This document shows, in pieces, positions 15,081 to 22,610 of a stretch of DNA of 24,879 nucleotides (position 1 is the stretch's first letter; the number at the start of each line of letters is the position of its first letter). Source of the DNA: an uncultured Porphyromonas sp. (GTDB lineage Bacteria > Bacteroidota > Bacteroidia > Bacteroidales > Porphyromonadaceae); contig UQDF01000032.1 in the NCBI GenBank assembly GCA_900539765.1, forward strand, positions 1-24,879. Reading direction: 5' to 3'. A program made the translations under genes and the position numbers. The notes under the pieces are model-generated. The model worked only from the letters and a program-made list of their open reading frames with translations. It did not search any database and was not told the origin of the DNA.

Positions 15081-16433
15081 GTGACCAAGACAGATAGTAT
15101 AGACTTCACTCAAGGATCGATCCGTAAGCAACTGCTGAGACTAGCGGCTCCGATCGTTGCCACTTCGTTTGTACAGATGGCATACAACTTCACGGACATG
15201 GCGTGGCTCGGACGTCTCGGCAGTCGTGAGGTGGCCGCCGTTGGTGTCATCGGTGTACTCCTATGGATCGCCACCTCGATCGCTCAGCTCACCAAGACCA
15301 GTGCTGAGGTGTGCGTCTCGCAGAGCCTCGGAGCGCGCGACAAGCCACTAGCGATCAAGTACGCCCGCCACTGTACTACCTGGGCACTCATCGTCGGGAC
15401 ACTCCTAGCACTCGTCTACCTGCTTTTTGGCTCTCCGATCGTGGGGATCTACAATCTAGATGCAGATGTGCACCATATGGCACTAAGCTATCTGCATATC
15501 GTATTGATTGGCTTGCCGGGCTACTTCCTGACGCTCGCCATGAGTGGCATTTACAATGCGCATGGACGGAGTATGACCCCATTCAAGATTAATTCACTGG
15601 GGCTACTGCTCAATATGATCCTTGACCCGCTGCTTATCTTCGTCTGTCACCTAGGAGTCATCGGAGCAGCTCTAGCGACGTTGCTGTCTCAGCTGACGGT
15701 CTGCACCATCCTCTACTATCGCATGCAGCACTGTGACAAAATACTCGAGGGAAGCTCTATCCTTACCAAGCTGGCAGGAGAGCAGAGCCGACGCATCTTC
15801 GCTATTGGCGTACCCGTGGTGCTACTCAATTCACTTTTTGCTCTGATCAGCATATTTATGGGACGCTTAGCCTCTGAGCAGGGTGGCGCTATCGGCGTGG
15901 CGGTTATGACAACTGGCGGACAGCTAGAGGGCGTGACGTGGAATGCGTGTCAAGGCTTTTGCACCGCCTTAGCGACCTTCGTGGGACATAACTATGCGGC
16001 ACGCCAGTTCGATCGTGTGTGGCGTGGCTACAAGACGACGATCCTTATGACGCTATCGATAGGTCTCTTCGGGACGCTACTCTTCCTCTTCCTGGGCGAA
16101 GCCTTTTTTGCGCTGATCGTACCAGATCCCGAGACCTATATAGAGGGCGGACGATACCTTTACATTGCCAGCTTCTCTCAGCTCTTTATCATGGCGGAGA
16201 TCACTACACAGGGGCTTTTCTACGGTGTAGGACGAAGCAACACGCCTGCCGTGATCAGCATCGTAGGCAATCTGCTACGCATACCGCTAGCGCTACTACT
16301 GGTATACCTAGGATGGGGCCTGCCTGCCGTCTGGTGGGCTATCTCCCTCTCGTCGATCGGCAAGGGTATCACCGCCATCATCGTACTACTCATCAAGAAA
16401 AACAAACTAACCCCAACGAGCTTAGCCGCTTAG
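15081..16433 (+). CDS. MATE family efflux transporter
   Basis: Inner-membrane multidrug/toxin exporter of 450 residues, with about twelve hydrophobic segments arranged as two homologous halves. The first half has IRKQLLRLAAPIVATSF and MAYNFTDMAWLGRLG at its start. The second half has RRIFAIGVPVVLLNSLFALISIFMGR. These are typical of NorM/DinF-type proteins, which expel cationic drugs or metabolites using Na+ or H+ gradients. The start is a GTG, preceded by the purine-rich AAGAAGGCAGAA. The nearest upstream ATG is out of frame. prmA follows after seven bases, so the two are probably co-transcribed although functionally unrelated. The substrate and coupling ion cannot be told from sequence. Confidence 0.95.
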   Translation: MTKTDSIDFTQGSIRKQLLRLAAPIVATSFVQMAYNFTDMAWLGRLGSREVAAVGVIGVLLWIATSIAQLTKTSAEVCVSQSLGARDKPLAIKYARHCTTWALIVGTLLALVYLLFGSPIVGIYNLDADVHHMALSYLHIVLIGLPGYFLTLAMSGIYNAHGRSMTPFKINSLGLLLNMILDPLLIFVCHLGVIGAALATLLSQLTVCTILYYRMQHCDKILEGSSILTKLAGEQSRRIFAIGVPVVLLNSLFALISIFMGRLASEQGGAIGVAVMTTGGQLEGVTWNACQGFCTALATFVGHNYAARQFDRVWRGYKTTILMTLSIGLFGTLLFLFLGEAFFALIVPDPETYIEGGRYLYIASFSQLFIMAEITTQGLFYGVGRSNTPAVISIVGNLLRIPLALLLVYLGWGLPAVWWAISLSSIGKGITAIIVLLIKKNKLTPTSLAA

Positions 16434-16440
16434 CAACGCT

Positions 16441-17325
16441 ATGTACCACCACTTCACCTTTACCACAGAGCAACTCAGCGAAACGGAATGGACGATGCCT
16501 TTGCTAGCTCAGACGCTAGCCGATTGGGGCTTCGAGAGCTTTCAAGAGGAGCCTGACAAGGGGCTACTTAATGCCTACATATCTGATGACGCTTGGCAAG
16601 AGAGTCAGGAAGTTGCCTCTCAACTTGCCACAGATGCGGGTGCCTTGACACTATATAATATAGAGTGGCACTACCGCCAGTCACTAGTAGCCTCTAGCGA
16701 CTGGCTAGCAGCGTGGCGTAGCACGACCTTTGAGCCGATATCGCTACGGGGGCGCATGCTGGTCACCACACCTGAGCTAGCACCGACCACACCATCGCAT
16801 GAGATACAGCTACTCATCGAGGCGTACAACTCCTTTGGCTCGGGCGAGCACCACACGACACGGATGATCCTAGAGCATCTACTCGATTATGATGTGGCGA
16901 GTGCCACGGTAATTGACATGGGGTGTGGCACGGGCATCCTCGGCATAGCAGCTCTGCTACTCGGTGCTGACTCGCTCATAGCGATAGACATCTCGTCTGA
17001 GTGCGTGACCAATACGCTACACAACCTCCAGCTCAACGGCTTCGCACCCTCAGGGCACATCAGCGTACTGCATGGCGACGCTACGCAACTCTCCGCCTAC
17101 CCCAGCGAGGCTGATCTGCTCTTTGCCAATATACACCGCAACATCATCCTAGAGGATCTGCCCAGCTATGTAGCGGCTGTACGATCAGGTGGCGAAGTGT
17201 GGCTCAGTGGCTTCCTCCTCTCCGACCGCACGGCCATCTGTCAAGGCTTAGAGTCCGTGGGTCTAGAGATTATCGATGAAGCTACCTCCGAGGATTGGCT
17301 CTTCATGCGTACCCGCAAAGGGTAA
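16441..17325 (+). CDS. prmA: ribosomal protein L11 methyltransferase
   Basis: SAM-dependent enzyme that methylates amino groups of ribosomal protein L11. The 294 residues comprise an N-terminal L11-binding domain (about 1-100, with MPLLAQTLADWGFESFQEE) and a Rossmann methyltransferase domain. SAM-binding signatures are SFGSGEHHTT (131-140, AFGTGxHxTT in most members), DMGCGTGILG (159-168) and the acidic end of strand 2 in AIDIS (181-185). ANIHRNIILEDL (229-240) is the family's substrate/catalytic loop. It follows the MATE gene after seven bases. No clear terminator separates it from the gyrB promoter region. Confidence 0.95.
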   Translation: MYHHFTFTTEQLSETEWTMPLLAQTLADWGFESFQEEPDKGLLNAYISDDAWQESQEVASQLATDAGALTLYNIEWHYRQSLVASSDWLAAWRSTTFEPISLRGRMLVTTPELAPTTPSHEIQLLIEAYNSFGSGEHHTTRMILEHLLDYDVASATVIDMGCGTGILGIAALLLGADSLIAIDISSECVTNTLHNLQLNGFAPSGHISVLHGDATQLSAYPSEADLLFANIHRNIILEDLPSYVAAVRSGGEVWLSGFLLSDRTAICQGLESVGLEIIDEATSEDWLFMRTRKG

Positions 17326-17447
17326 AGAGAGCTTGACCCTGAATGTTCTCCTTAGAGAGTAACATGCAGACGCTGTAAAGTGAGACAAGAACAGCCACGG
17401 TGTAAAGCTTTAGAGTAAAGAATGAGAGATTATCCTCGCATTTTCTG

Positions 17448-17455
17448 TATCTTTG
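17448..17455 (+). promoter_or_regulatory. -7 box of gyrB
   Basis: TATCTTTG is an exact TAnnTTTG match. Initiation near 17462 gives a leader of about 75 bases to the preferred gyrB ATG at 17537. The box overlaps a TTG that would otherwise extend the gyrB frame, which argues against that upstream start. The 120 bases between prmA and this box show only loose repeats of TGTAAAG and no clear hairpin. Confidence 0.6.
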
Positions 17456-17536
17456 TACAATCCAAGACATGTAATGGGAGGAAAAGTTGGTTCATCGGAA
17501 GCCCTTTTCACTTCCACTGACGATAAGCCAATTACA

Positions 17537-19510
17537 ATGAGCGAACAAGAGAAAGACATAATGACTACACCTCAAGAAAAAGGTGCTTACTCAGCTAGTA
17601 GCATACAGGTACTCGAGGGTCTAGAAGCAGTGCGCAAGCGTCCTGCGATGTATATCGGAGACATCAGCGAGAAGGGACTACACCACCTTGTCTACGAGGT
17701 GGTCGACAACTCTATCGATGAGGCACTGGCAGGCTACTGCACCGAGGTCCTAGTTGAGATCCTACCAGACAACTCAATCCAAGTGACAGACAATGGTCGT
17801 GGTATCCCGGTCGATATGCACGCCAAGAAGGGCAAGAGTGCCCTTGAGGTGGTTATGACAGTACTGCACGCTGGTGGTAAGTTTGACAAGGGGTCTTACA
17901 AGGTCTCAGGAGGTCTCCATGGTGTGGGTGTCTCCTGCGTCAATGCACTCTCCGAGTCGCTCATTGCCGAGGTACATCGTGACGGCAAGATCTATCGTCA
18001 GGAGTATAGTCGTGGCAAGCCTTTGACAGGCGTTGAGGTGATCGGTAACGCCGACAACACAGGTACTCGCATCACATTCAAGCCTGACGACACAATCTTT
18101 CGTGAGACGGTATATAGTAGCGAGACGCTCTCACACCGTCTGCGTGAGCTCTCCTATCTAAATGCTGGACTGCACCTTAAGCTCGTTGACCATCGAGTTC
18201 ACGATGAGGAGGGACAGCCCAAGTCATGGGTCTTCTACTCGGAGGACGGACTGAGCGAGTTCGTTCGCTTCGTAGATGGTGCTAAGGAGTCGCTCATTCA
18301 CGATGTCATCCATCACATGACAGAGAAGCAGGGTGTACCCGTCGAGGTGGCACTTACCTACAACACCTCTTATCAGGAGAATGTCTATACCTACGTCAAC
18401 GACATTCATACCATCGAGGGCGGTACGCACTTGACAGGCTTTCGCCGTGGACTGACACGCACGCTCAAGAAGTATGCGACCGATTCGCACCTCCTCGACA
18501 AGATCAAGGAGGAGATCTCGGGCGATGACTTCCGCGAGGGCTTGACCGCTATCGTTAGTGTCAAGGTGGCTGAGCCACAATTTGAGGGACAGACGAAGAC
18601 GAAGCTCGGAAACAGCGAGATCGTCGGTGTCGTCGATGCAGCCGTCAGCGAAGCTCTAGAGATCTACCTTGAAGAGCATCCCACAGAGGCTAAGCTCATC
18701 GTAGACAAAGTCATCCTAGCAGCCCAAGCACGTCACGCAGCACGCCGAGCTCGTGAGCTGGTACAGCGCAAGTCACCTCTCACAGGAGGTGGACTACCAG
18801 GCAAGCTGGCAGACTGCTCCAGCAAAGATCCTAGCGAATGCGAGCTATTCATCGTGGAGGGAGACTCCGCAGGTGGTACCGCTAAGCAGGGACGTGACAG
18901 CAAGTATCAGGCGATCCTCCCCTTGCGTGGTAAGATCCTCAACGTGGAGAAGGCGATGCAGCACCGTATCCTAGACAATGCTGAGATCAAGAACATCTAC
19001 ACTGCGCTTGGAGTAACCGTCGGTACGGAGGAAGACTCCAAGGCACTCAACCTCTCCAAGCTTCGCTACCACAAGATCATCATTATGACCGATGCCGATG
19101 TCGATGGTGCTCACATTGCGACACTGATCCTCACCTTCTTCTTTCGCAATATGCGTCCGCTCATTGAGAACGGCTACGTCTACATAGCCAATCCTCCACT
19201 CTACCTCTGCAAGAAAGACCGCTTCGAGGAGTACTGCTGGACAGACGAGCAGAAGGCTGACTTCGTGGCTAAGTATGGCAATGGACAGGAGAACCGCATT
19301 AAGATACAGCGATACAAAGGTCTCGGAGAGATGAACGATGTACAGCTCTGGGACACGACAATGAATCCGCAGACGCGTACCCTACGCCAAGTGACCATAG
19401 ACAACCTCGCAAGCGCCGACTCAGTCTTCTCTATGCTGATGAGCGAAGATGTCGAGCCACGACGCGAGTTCATCGAGGAAAACGCCACCTACGCCAACAT
19501 TGACGCCTAG
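17537..19510 (+). CDS. gyrB: DNA gyrase subunit B
   Basis: ATPase subunit of DNA gyrase, which introduces negative supercoils together with GyrA. From the ATG at 17537 it is 657 residues, typical for Bacteroidota and shorter than the E. coli protein (804), which has an extra C-terminal insert. GHKL ATPase features are EVVDNSIDEALAG (54-66, catalytic Glu54, Asn58), TDNGRGIP (84-91) and GGLHGVG (125-131). The TOPRIM domain has EGDSAGG (441-447) and the metal motif DADVD (519-523). Near the C-terminus is RYKGLGEMND, with QLWDTTMNP after it. The open frame continues upstream to 17453, but those 28 codons are not gyrase-like and begin inside the -7 box. ParE is the alternative, but the overall layout fits GyrB better. 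gyrA is not in the window. Confidence 0.95.
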   Translation: MSEQEKDIMTTPQEKGAYSASSIQVLEGLEAVRKRPAMYIGDISEKGLHHLVYEVVDNSIDEALAGYCTEVLVEILPDNSIQVTDNGRGIPVDMHAKKGKSALEVVMTVLHAGGKFDKGSYKVSGGLHGVGVSCVNALSESLIAEVHRDGKIYRQEYSRGKPLTGVEVIGNADNTGTRITFKPDDTIFRETVYSSETLSHRLRELSYLNAGLHLKLVDHRVHDEEGQPKSWVFYSEDGLSEFVRFVDGAKESLIHDVIHHMTEKQGVPVEVALTYNTSYQENVYTYVNDIHTIEGGTHLTGFRRGLTRTLKKYATDSHLLDKIKEEISGDDFREGLTAIVSVKVAEPQFEGQTKTKLGNSEIVGVVDAAVSEALEIYLEEHPTEAKLIVDKVILAAQARHAARRARELVQRKSPLTGGGLPGKLADCSSKDPSECELFIVEGDSAGGTAKQGRDSKYQAILPLRGKILNVEKAMQHRILDNAEIKNIYTALGVTVGTEEDSKALNLSKLRYHKIIIMTDADVDGAHIATLILTFFFRNMRPLIENGYVYIANPPLYLCKKDRFEEYCWTDEQKADFVAKYGNGQENRIKIQRYKGLGEMNDVQLWDTTMNPQTRTLRQVTIDNLASADSVFSMLMSEDVEPRREFIEENATYANIDA

Positions 19511-19519
19511 CATCTTGCT

Positions 19520-20365
19520 ATGAAGACTAAGCGTATCGCAGCCCTGACCATGGTGCGCAACGATGACTTCTACCTGCGCAAGTGGACAGCTTACTATGGG
19601 CAAGAGCTAGGCGAGGAGCATCTCTACATCTATCTAGACGGCAAGGATCAGCCCCTACCCGACTGGTGTCCTCAAGCTACGGTTGTAGCGGTAGATAAGA
19701 TCCAGGGGCAGGTAGTCTCTGCCGAGAAAGAGCGACTAGCCTTCCTCTCCGAGCGTGCTAAGGAGCTACTTACCACAGGCGGCTACGACTTGGTCATCGG
19801 AGTCGATGCCGACGAAATACTCGTTGTCGATCCGCTCGTTGGGATGGGACTCAAGGAGTATCTGAGCCAATGCCATGTAAATGTCAGCGTCTCAGGACTA
19901 GGCGTCGATGTAGGGCAGCATCTTGATAAGGAGGGAGACATTCGAGAGGATCTACCCTTCCTCCAGCAGCGTCACTATGCGCGACTATCGACACGCTACA
20001 CTAAGCCATGCGTCATCGCACAGCCTGTCGTCTGGGGATCGGGCTTTCATCGCATCAAGGGACACAACTTCACCATTGACTCGCAGCTCTACCTCTTTCA
20101 CTTTGGTTACTTCGATATGAAGCGTATCGAGGCGCGCTTTGCCGATCCTGATCGACGAGAGGCAGGCTGGACAAAGCATATCGCCAAGCGGTCGAAGACT
20201 ATCCAGCAGGTGACCAAGTATAAGGCTCGTCCATGGGACTCCACAGCACGACTAGCTCGCACACTCCAGACCTATATACGTCCTCCCTATGCGTGGAATA
20301 AACCCGCTATGCTGGGGCTCTGTCTCATCGTCGAGATCCCCGAGCGCTTTCGCAACATCGTCTGA
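19520..20365 (+). CDS. glycosyltransferase family 2-like protein
   Basis: Probable cytosolic glycosyltransferase of 281 residues, resembling the Glyco_tranf_2_4 type of GT-A protein. The N-terminal MVRNDDFYLRKWTAYYGQ (11-28) is the usual opening (RNE/RND...L.eWi.yH). A short acceptor-free strand LYIYLDGKD follows. DADE (96-99) supplies the metal-binding DxD, after VIGV. Aromatic, His-rich segments (HFGYFDMKR) lie in the C-terminal half, which ends with a hydrophobic patch. It starts nine bases after gyrB stops, so it can be read from the gyrB transcript. Two more glycosyltransferase genes follow in line. Donor and acceptor sugars are unknown. Confidence 0.85.
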   Translation: MKTKRIAALTMVRNDDFYLRKWTAYYGQELGEEHLYIYLDGKDQPLPDWCPQATVVAVDKIQGQVVSAEKERLAFLSERAKELLTTGGYDLVIGVDADEILVVDPLVGMGLKEYLSQCHVNVSVSGLGVDVGQHLDKEGDIREDLPFLQQRHYARLSTRYTKPCVIAQPVVWGSGFHRIKGHNFTIDSQLYLFHFGYFDMKRIEARFADPDRREAGWTKHIAKRSKTIQQVTKYKARPWDSTARLARTLQTYIRPPYAWNKPAMLGLCLIVEIPERFRNIV

Positions 20366-20387
20366 ACTCTATACCTAGCCATCTCTT

Positions 20388-21404
20388 ATGCCTAAGATCT
20401 CCGTCATCATCCCTATATATAATGTAGAGAAGTACCTGCGACGCTGTCTAGATAGTGTCGTGGCGCAGACCTTCACCGACTGGGAAGCTATCTGTGTCAA
20501 TGATGGGAGTCCAGACAATAGTGCACAGATCCTAGCAGAGTACGCTGAGAGAGACTCGCGCTTTAAGGTTGTGACCAAAGAGAATGGCGGACTCTCAGAC
20601 GCTCGTAATGCTGGCATAGCTGTTGCCAAAGGCACTTATGTCAACTTCTTAGATTCAGACGATCTGATCCATCCTCAGACCTTTGAGATCGCCTACGCCT
20701 TGATCCAGCAAGAGGATGCCGATATCGTCTCTTGGTACAAAGACCCGCTCTTTCGTCCTCATCTCCTCGTACGTCATGCGCTAGGCTTTAACATTGATAA
20801 GACGATGCCTCGTGGTCTCAAGCGACGCTTCACGCTAGACAAGGTGAAGTATCACACGACCGATGATGTCTTCGCTCACGTCACGGAGTACAGCCATACG
20901 AAGATCGAACACCCTATCAAGCACTTCTACGTATGGCGTCACTTGCTTCGCAGGAGTCTCGTGGAGGATGTCCCCTTTCTTAAAGGAGTGATCTTCGAAG
21001 ACTTCCCCTGGTGGAGCGAGGTGATCCTCAAGAACCCTCGGACGGTCATCACGGATCTGCCCTTTTACTACTACTTCCCCAACGTAGGGTCTATAGATCG
21101 ATCCTCTAGTCGGACTAGGAAGGTCAAAAACTGGATCAAAGGTTTGGAGCACATCTATCAGCTTTATGAAGAGCGAGCTACGCCACAACAAAAGGAGCAT
21201 TGGCAGCGTGAGTGTATGTGGGCTGTGATCAATAATAGTATTGCCTACAAGCTGGAGCGACGCATCACCGACCCCGCTGATCGACAGGAGTTGGCGCAGG
21301 ATCTAGCCAGACTTAAAGGGATAGGAGTCTTCGATCATCCCTTTACGAGCGAAGGGGTCAAAGCTCAGCAGAGTATATTTACCTTTATCGATCGATACCA
21401 GTAG
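20388..21404 (+). CDS. family 2 glycosyltransferase
   Basis: GT-A fold glycosyltransferase of 338 residues. The catalytic domain is in the first 110 residues: ISVIIPIYNVEKYLRRCLDS (4-23), NDGSPDNS (38-45), the ENGGLSDARNAG segment (65-76) and DSDD (89-92), the nucleotide-sugar metal site. The C-terminal part is helical and lysine/arginine-rich, with RSSSRTRKVKNWIKGLEHIYQLYE in its middle, and has no membrane segment. Such enzymes typically add one sugar to a lipid-linked or protein-linked glycan on the cytoplasmic face. The gene starts 22 bases after the previous one and 20 bases before the next on the same strand. The specific sugar cannot be assigned. Confidence 0.93.
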   Translation: MPKISVIIPIYNVEKYLRRCLDSVVAQTFTDWEAICVNDGSPDNSAQILAEYAERDSRFKVVTKENGGLSDARNAGIAVAKGTYVNFLDSDDLIHPQTFEIAYALIQQEDADIVSWYKDPLFRPHLLVRHALGFNIDKTMPRGLKRRFTLDKVKYHTTDDVFAHVTEYSHTKIEHPIKHFYVWRHLLRRSLVEDVPFLKGVIFEDFPWWSEVILKNPRTVITDLPFYYYFPNVGSIDRSSSRTRKVKNWIKGLEHIYQLYEERATPQQKEHWQRECMWAVINNSIAYKLERRITDPADRQELAQDLARLKGIGVFDHPFTSEGVKAQQSIFTFIDRYQ

Positions 21405-21424
21405 CCCTCAGTCATACTAGAGAG

Positions 21425-22534
21425 ATGAACATAGCTTTCTTCAATTGGAATGCGATCGATCTGCTCTTTAGTGGCATCGAGAAGGTCTCTCATCGTGTAG
21501 CCACAGCTCTAGAGCAGCGAGGACATCATCTCTGCTATGTATGTGTGGATAGTCGAGGTGAGGAGTCGCTTAGAGAGAATACCCTCATACTACCTAATCC
21601 CTCTGAGATCGACTCAGAGGAAAACCGCATTGCTCTTCGCAACTTCCTGCGCTCTCACCAGGTCTCCATCGTCATCTCTCACGATGCCTATAATCGTAGT
21701 CTGGCAAGTATGCTGAGAGCGTTAACTCTAGAGATCGGAGCCAAGCTCGTACAGGTACTACACACCACCCCCGACTGCTATCACTATCGATACTGGCAGT
21801 GCAAAGTGGTCAATCGAGCTGTCAGAGCCTTTATGAATCGCAAATGGGGCTACATTTGGCAGAAGATCTACGACCTCTCCGATGCCTTTGTTGTGCTGTG
21901 CCAGCCTAGTGCTGAGTTCATCACACAGATTGCTCATATCAAAGACCCCTCAAAGTTTGCCGTCATACACGATGCCAATACCTATCTCCCCACAGAGCTA
22001 GCCCCCTCCTATGACAAAGAGCTTATCGTGCTCTACGTGGGTCGCCTCGTCAAGGGCAAAGGCATCAAGCAGATCCCCGCTATCTGGCGACAGGTCTCAG
22101 CAGCGCATCCCGACTGGCGACTGATCGTACTCGGTGATGGTCCCTATCGAGCTATGCTAGAGCAGGCACAGTTAGAGCGCTGTGATATCTTAGGCACGCA
22201 AGAGCCTAAGCCTTACTACGAGCGGGCTGCTATATCCATCTTAACTAGTGATGCTGAGGGGTGGTCGATGGTACTCACAGAGGCTATGCAGCACGGGGTC
22301 GTACCCGTCGCTTTTGATTCTTTTCTAGCCGCAGGTGTGGTCCTCGATGAGGGTCGTGCTGGCGTGCTGGTTCCCCCGTTTGACCTTAATCTCTTTGCTC
22401 GAGAGGTCTCCTCGCTGATAGCAGATAGCGATAGACGCAAGGCTATGGCAGCACACGCCAGAGAGTATGTGCAGGCCTTTAATATAGACCATATTATTAC
22501 AGACTGGGAGAGACTCTTTGAGAGATTGTCTTAA
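21425..22534 (+). CDS. family 4 (GT-B) glycosyltransferase
   Basis: GT-B fold glycosyltransferase of 369 residues of the Glycos_transf_1/GT4 type. The N-terminal acceptor domain begins MNIAFFNWNAIDLLFSGIEK, with a Gly in the usual loop position. The donor domain has YVGRLVKGKG (204-213), IVLGDGP (234-240) and the nucleotide-sugar binding SDAEGWSMVLTEAM (275-288), in which the two glutamates fit the E-x7-E pattern. It should be a cytosolic enzyme in the same surface-glycan module as its two neighbours. After the stop there is a short weak hairpin (22541-22561) without a T-run, so the downstream gene may still be co-transcribed. Sugar specificity is not readable. Confidence 0.93.
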   Translation: MNIAFFNWNAIDLLFSGIEKVSHRVATALEQRGHHLCYVCVDSRGEESLRENTLILPNPSEIDSEENRIALRNFLRSHQVSIVISHDAYNRSLASMLRALTLEIGAKLVQVLHTTPDCYHYRYWQCKVVNRAVRAFMNRKWGYIWQKIYDLSDAFVVLCQPSAEFITQIAHIKDPSKFAVIHDANTYLPTELAPSYDKELIVLYVGRLVKGKGIKQIPAIWRQVSAAHPDWRLIVLGDGPYRAMLEQAQLERCDILGTQEPKPYYERAAISILTSDAEGWSMVLTEAMQHGVVPVAFDSFLAAGVVLDEGRAGVLVPPFDLNLFAREVSSLIADSDRRKAMAAHAREYVQAFNIDHIITDWERLFERLS

Positions 22535-22574
22535 CAAAACGTAGAGCTGGGAACACTCTACACCAAGTCCGAAC

Positions 22575-22603
22575 TTAAAGCTTCTATATTTAAAGCTTCT
22601 ATA
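22575..22603 (+). repeat. 14-bp direct repeat in the leader of the sulfatase-like gene
   Basis: TTAAAGCTTCTATA occurs at 22575-22588 and again at 22590-22603, a 15-base period, ending seven bases before the ATG. Each copy holds the palindrome AAGCTT. TATATTTA within it matches TAnnTTTG at seven of eight positions, so it may overlap a weak promoter, or it may simply be AT-rich leader. Confidence 0.6.
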
Positions 22604-22610
22604 TATAGTA

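Noticed and set aside
17453..17536. TTG-initiated N-terminal extension of GyrB
   Set aside because: The TTG is part of the TATCTTTG promoter box and the 28 residues are not gyrase-like.
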